Below are positions 61,254 to 64,000 of a DNA stretch of 64,000 nt, in pieces. A program made the translations under genes and the position numbers. The notes under the pieces were generated by a model, which saw only the letters and a list, made by a program, of their open reading frames with translations, made no database searches and had not been told where the DNA came from. Position 1 is the first letter of the stretch; each line of letters starts with the position of its first letter. The stretch lies in assembly GCF_005845215.1 (NCBI RefSeq), contig NZ_SPHO01000007.1, forward strand, positions 124,001 through 188,000, given 5' to 3'. The DNA is from Clostridium sp. 1001271st1 H5 (GTDB taxonomy: Bacteria > Bacillota > Clostridia > Lachnospirales > Lachnospiraceae).

Positions 61254-61649
61254 ATGACAAACACGATTTACATTCATCAGCCGGAAAAGGCGTTCAGCTT
61301 CACCCGGCTCCCGAATTTTCTCTTTGAAGCCCCCACATTCAAGCCCCTGTCTAACGAGGCAAAGGTTCTGTACACCTTTATCCTGCGCCGGACAGAGTTA
61401 TCCCGCAAGAATGGGTGGGCGGATGACTGCGGACGGATTTTCCTGTATTACCCTATCTGCGAAGTGGTTGACCTGCTCCACTGTGGGCGGCAGAAAGCGG
61501 TGAACACCCTGCGGGAACTGCAATACGCCGGACTGGTGGAGATCCAGAAGCAGGGCTGTGGAAAACCCAACCGCATTTTTCCAAAATCCTATGAAGCGGT
61601 TCCAAACACCGACTTCAAGAAATCCCGTTCTGGTACGCCGGAGGACTGA
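61254..61649 (+). CDS. Replication initiator protein A, N-terminal fragment
   Basis: A 131-residue RepA_N-family protein: FTRLPNFLFEAPTFKPLS, EAKVLYTFILRRTELSRKNG and VVDLLHCGRQKAVNTLREL form the winged-helix DNA-binding domain. Full-length family members are longer. Downstream of the TGA the same frame continues with a second stop and then LKYENRT, a repeat typical of RepA tails, so the gene looks cut by recent stop mutations. No good ribosome site precedes the ATG. Confidence 0.72.
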   Translation: MTNTIYIHQPEKAFSFTRLPNFLFEAPTFKPLSNEAKVLYTFILRRTELSRKNGWADDCGRIFLYYPICEVVDLLHCGRQKAVNTLRELQYAGLVEIQKQGCGKPNRIFPKSYEAVPNTDFKKSRSGTPED

Positions 61650-61742
61650 AAACCGTACCCTTGAAGTACGGAAACCGCCCCCCTAAAGTACGAAAACCGG
61701 ACGGTATATAGAAATACAAAGATTAAAATGATTTATTTATAT

Positions 61743-61819
61743 CCATTCCATTCCTATCGTATCAGAGATAATTCTGGCAGGATTTTCCCTGTGGAAAACC
61801 CAGGATAGGAAAGGAATGG
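61743..61819. other. Candidate oriT upstream of the MobV relaxase
   Basis: Two nested dyads lie just before the relaxase gene: an outer 16-bp pair (61743-61758 with 61804-61819, one mismatch) and an inner 9-bp pair (61780-61788 with 61793-61801, one mismatch). MobV relaxases nick next to inverted repeats close to their own gene, which fits the position. Function is not shown. Confidence 0.55.
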
Positions 61820-61832
61820 GGAAAGGAGCAGA

Positions 61833-62777
61833 ATGGCACAACACGCAATTTTGCGGTTTGAGAAGCACAAGGGCAACCCGGCAAGGCCGCTGGAAGCCCA
61901 TCACGAAAGGCAGAAAGAACAATACGCCAGTAACCCCGACATTGACACAAGCCGGAGCAAATACAATTTCCATATCGTCAAGCCGGAGGGACGCTATTAC
62001 CACTTCATTCAGAGCCGTATCGAGCAGGCCGGATGCCGAACCCGCAAGGACAGCACACGGTTTGTCGATACGCTGATAACCGCCAGCCCGGAGTTTTTCA
62101 AGGGGAAATCTCCAAAGGAGATACAGGCGTTCTTCCAAAGGGCGGCAGATTTCCTCATTGGCCGGGTAGGACGGGAAAATATCGTGTCGGCGGTGGTACA
62201 CATGGACGAGAAAACGCCCCACCTGCATTTGACCTTTGTTCCGCTGACAAAGGACAACCGCCTGTGTGCAAAGGAGATTATCGGCAACCGGGCAAACCTG
62301 ACGAAGTGGCAGGACGATTTTCACGCCTATATGGTGGTGAAATATCCCGACTTGGAGCGTGGGGAGAGTGCCAGCAAGACAGGCCGGAAGCATATCCCCA
62401 CCCGGCTTTTCAAACAGGCGGTTTCCCTCTCCAAACAGGCCAGAGCCATTGAAGCCGCCCTTGACGGCATTAACCCGCTGAACGCCGGAAAGAAAAAAGA
62501 GGAAGCCCTCTTCATGCTGAAAAAGTGGTTCCCGCAGATGGAGAACTTCTCCGGGCAGTTGAAAAAGTACAAGGTCACAATCAATGACCTGCTGGAAGAA
62601 AACAAAAAGCTGGAAGCAAGGGCAAAGGCCAGTGAGCAAGGCAAGATGAAAGACCGCATGGAACGGGCAACGCTGGAAAGCGAATTACACAATCTCCGCA
62701 ATTTCGTTGACCGTATCCCGCCGGAAGTGCTGGCGCAGGTGAAACGGCAACAGCGGCACACAGTAAAGGAAAGGTGA
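61833..62777 (+). CDS. MobV-family (Pre/Mob) relaxase
   Basis: A 314-residue plasmid-recombination / mobilisation protein. The N-terminus AILRFEKHKG carries motif I, and motif III is VHMDEKTPHLHLTF with the metal-binding HxDExxPHxH pattern. A coiled coil fills the C-terminal third (about 225-300). It should nick oriT and lead the strand into a helper conjugation system. It is shorter than many MobV proteins but complete through the catalytic domain. AAAGGAG lies four to five bases before the ATG. Confidence 0.9.
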   Translation: MAQHAILRFEKHKGNPARPLEAHHERQKEQYASNPDIDTSRSKYNFHIVKPEGRYYHFIQSRIEQAGCRTRKDSTRFVDTLITASPEFFKGKSPKEIQAFFQRAADFLIGRVGRENIVSAVVHMDEKTPHLHLTFVPLTKDNRLCAKEIIGNRANLTKWQDDFHAYMVVKYPDLERGESASKTGRKHIPTRLFKQAVSLSKQARAIEAALDGINPLNAGKKKEEALFMLKKWFPQMENFSGQLKKYKVTINDLLEENKKLEARAKASEQGKMKDRMERATLESELHNLRNFVDRIPPEVLAQVKRQQRHTVKER

Positions 62778-62849
62778 TAGATATAAGCAGAAATTTTCGC
62801 CGCCCCTGTGCGGCATTGTACCTTGAAAACTGAATATGGAGGACACTGG

Positions 62850-63044
62850 ATGGCAAAAAGCGAAAGCGATATTTTTACGCCCCGGACAGGGCAGGTCATA
62901 CAAGCAGAGAACGGCACGCAGTATTTTGTATGTGGGAACAACCGTATAAAAATCTCCGAACACTTCGCCGCAGGCGGGAAGCCCCTCGGTGATCTGATTG
63001 TAGATGTGGTGCGGCATACCGCAGAAAAAGCCGCTTCAACCTGA
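62850..63044 (+). CDS. Small transposon protein (TnpW-like)
   Basis: A 64-residue protein with the pattern FTPRTGQVIQAENGTQYFVC…ISEHFA…LGDLIVDVVRHT. It resembles the TnpW-type small proteins that precede tnpX in Tn4451-like elements. The ATG at 62850 has GGAGG seven bases upstream. A leader motif CTTGAAAACTGAAT precedes it. The function of TnpW is unknown. Confidence 0.6.
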   Translation: MAKSESDIFTPRTGQVIQAENGTQYFVCGNNRIKISEHFAAGGKPLGDLIVDVVRHTAEKAAST

Positions 63045-63145
63045 TAGCCCATCATTGATAACACGCCCACGCTTATGATATAATTGCCATAGAGCAAAAG
63101 TATTGTAAGCGTGGGTTGTTTCTTTAAGAAGGAGGATTTTTAACG

Positions 63146-64000
63146 GTGAAACAACCTTACAATACTACGATTTACAACACGGCGCTTTATATGAGATTGA
63201 GCCGGGACGATGAAAACTATGGTGACAGCGTAAGCATTGAAACACAGCGGACAATCCTGCAACAGTACGCAAAGGAACAGGGACTTCATGTAGTCGGTGA
63301 GTATGTGGACGATGGCTGGTCGGGGACGAACTTTGAACGCCCGGATTTTCAGCGCATGATGGACGATGTGGAAGCCGGAAAAGTAAACTGCATTGTCACG
63401 AAAGACCTTTCCCGTTTCGGGCGGGAACATGTGATGATGGACTACTATCTGGAATTTCTGTTCCCGGAAAAACGGGTGCGCTACATCGCCGTTGCGGAGA
63501 ATGAGGACACAGAGAAAGGGCTTTCCGATTTTGTCCCGTTCAAAAACCTGTTCAATGAATGGTTTGCGAAAGATACAAGCCGCAAGGTAAAGGCCGCTTT
63601 CAAAGCAAAGTTTGCCACAGGACAGCGTATCGGCGCTTATGCTCCCATCGGGTACAGGAAACACCCGGAAATCAAAAACAAGCTGATAATCGACGAGGAA
63701 ACCCGCTGGATAGTGGAGAAGATTTTTGACCTCGCCATTCATGGCAGAGGGGCGGCCAGTATCACAAGAATACTGATTGCGGAAAAGGTTCCCACGCCGG
63801 GATTTATCAACTTCCAGCGTGACGGGACTTTCGCAAACATCTATGCGGGTGCGCCAGAGGAAAAAAGCTACGCATGGACGATAGCGCAGGTCAAGAGCAT
63901 TATGAAAGACGAAACCTATATCGGCCATACCATCCACTACCGGGAAACAAACATTTCCTTTAAGAACAAGCGGAGGATACGCAAGCCCCAAAGTGAATGG
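63146..64000 (+). CDS. tnpX: Large serine recombinase TnpX (3' end outside window)
   Basis: The frame is open from a GTG at 63146 (GGAGG about ten bases upstream) to the window end, 285 codons. The N-terminal resolvase domain has the catalytic Ser19 in YMRLSRDDE, SIETQRTILQQYA, and the conserved DDGWSGTNFERPDFQRM (core DDGWSGTNF) and KDLSRFGRE. The recombinase domain follows from about residue 160. It excises and inserts the element through a circular form. Family members reach about 500-700 residues, so roughly half is missing. Confidence 0.93.
   Translation, partial: MKQPYNTTIYNTALYMRLSRDDENYGDSVSIETQRTILQQYAKEQGLHVVGEYVDDGWSGTNFERPDFQRMMDDVEAGKVNCIVTKDLSRFGREHVMMDYYLEFLFPEKRVRYIAVAENEDTEKGLSDFVPFKNLFNEWFAKDTSRKVKAAFKAKFATGQRIGAYAPIGYRKHPEIKNKLIIDEETRWIVEKIFDLAIHGRGAASITRILIAEKVPTPGFINFQRDGTFANIYAGAPEEKSYAWTIAQVKSIMKDETYIGHTIHYRETNISFKNKRRIRKPQSEW

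Larger units (their letters stand above)
56485..64000. mobile_element. Tn4451-like mobilizable transposon (left end and most of the body)
   Basis: The element runs from its junction in the XRE gene past the window's right edge. It carries a resistance cargo on the minus strand (57116-60247), then on the plus strand a Cys-rich VLP-type protein, a RepA_N fragment, a MobV relaxase, a TnpW-like small protein and the large serine recombinase TnpX. No conjugation machinery is visible, so it would be mobilised by another element. Large serine recombinases of this type cut at a GA dinucleotide; the exact left end is uncertain by about 10 bp. Confidence 0.82.

Noticed and set aside
62818-62834. End of an rRNA operon, suggested by ACCTTGAAAACTGAAT
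   Set aside because: That sequence occurs in rRNA spacers of Firmicutes, but no 16S, 23S, 5S or tRNA sequence is present around it.

Overview
The window looks like the chromosome of a spore-forming, Gram-positive gut Clostridium of the Lachnospiraceae, most like the Enterocloster (Clostridium bolteae / clostridioforme) group. This is inferred from moderate GC, strong AGGAGG ribosome sites with frequent TTG and GTG starts, sigE, sigG and spoIIGA, several sugar catabolic operons and a Tn4451-like TnpX element. No rRNA, tRNA or CRISPR was seen.

Layout. 1-6.4 kb: the 3' end of a DUF1266 gene, then a minus-strand ribose operon rbsR-K-D-A-C-B with a clear sigma-A promoter, an operator over its start site and further operator-like palindromes inside rbsD. 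6.6-8.6 kb: divergent coenzyme A genes coaBC and coaX. 8.8-12 kb: a GH43 beta-xylosidase joined head to head to a decayed YesM-type sensor kinase, then a 48-residue ORF. 12.2-16.2 kb: a 1359-residue sortase-anchored surface protein. 16.7-23.5 kb: sigG (plus strand), a NYN/LOTUS protein, a cell-wall-binding protein, a receptor-like membrane protein, and spoIIGA-sigE (minus strand) behind a Spo0A-type promoter. 23.6-31 kb: a TRAP transporter operon with a class II aldolase, a sugar kinase, a hidden 29-residue ORF and a split transketolase, facing a small XRE regulator. 32.2-51.4 kb: the division and cell-wall (dcw) cluster mraZ-rsmH-ftsL-pbp-pbp-mraY-murD-ftsW-murA-ftsQ and ftsZ, with an RpiR / FGGY kinase / GntP / DhnA-aldolase locus between ftsQ and ftsZ. 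51.6-56.2 kb: lgt, an NADH oxidase, a 1.1 kb gene-free region holding a 329-bp imperfect palindrome, and ychF. 56.5-64 kb (right edge): a mobilizable element inserted in an XRE gene, carrying an ANT(6) streptomycin-resistance gene, a nucleosidase, MobV relaxase, a RepA fragment and TnpX.

How the parts fit. The dcw and early sporulation genes (ftsZ, spoIIGA, sigE, sigG), usually neighbours in Firmicutes, are here spread over 35 kb by carbohydrate loci, and sigG is inverted relative to sigE. The inserts carry their own promoters and terminators, so the core genes keep separate control: a Spo0A-type promoter for spoIIGA-sigE, a 10-bp-periodic MraZ box array for the dcw operon, and a dedicated ftsZ promoter.

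The signals I consider least explained are the giant palindrome at 54595-54923, the three-operator divergent XRE/small-ORF switch at 31006-31171 in front of the TRAP operon, and the ATGA-coupled 29-residue ORF at 25459-25548.
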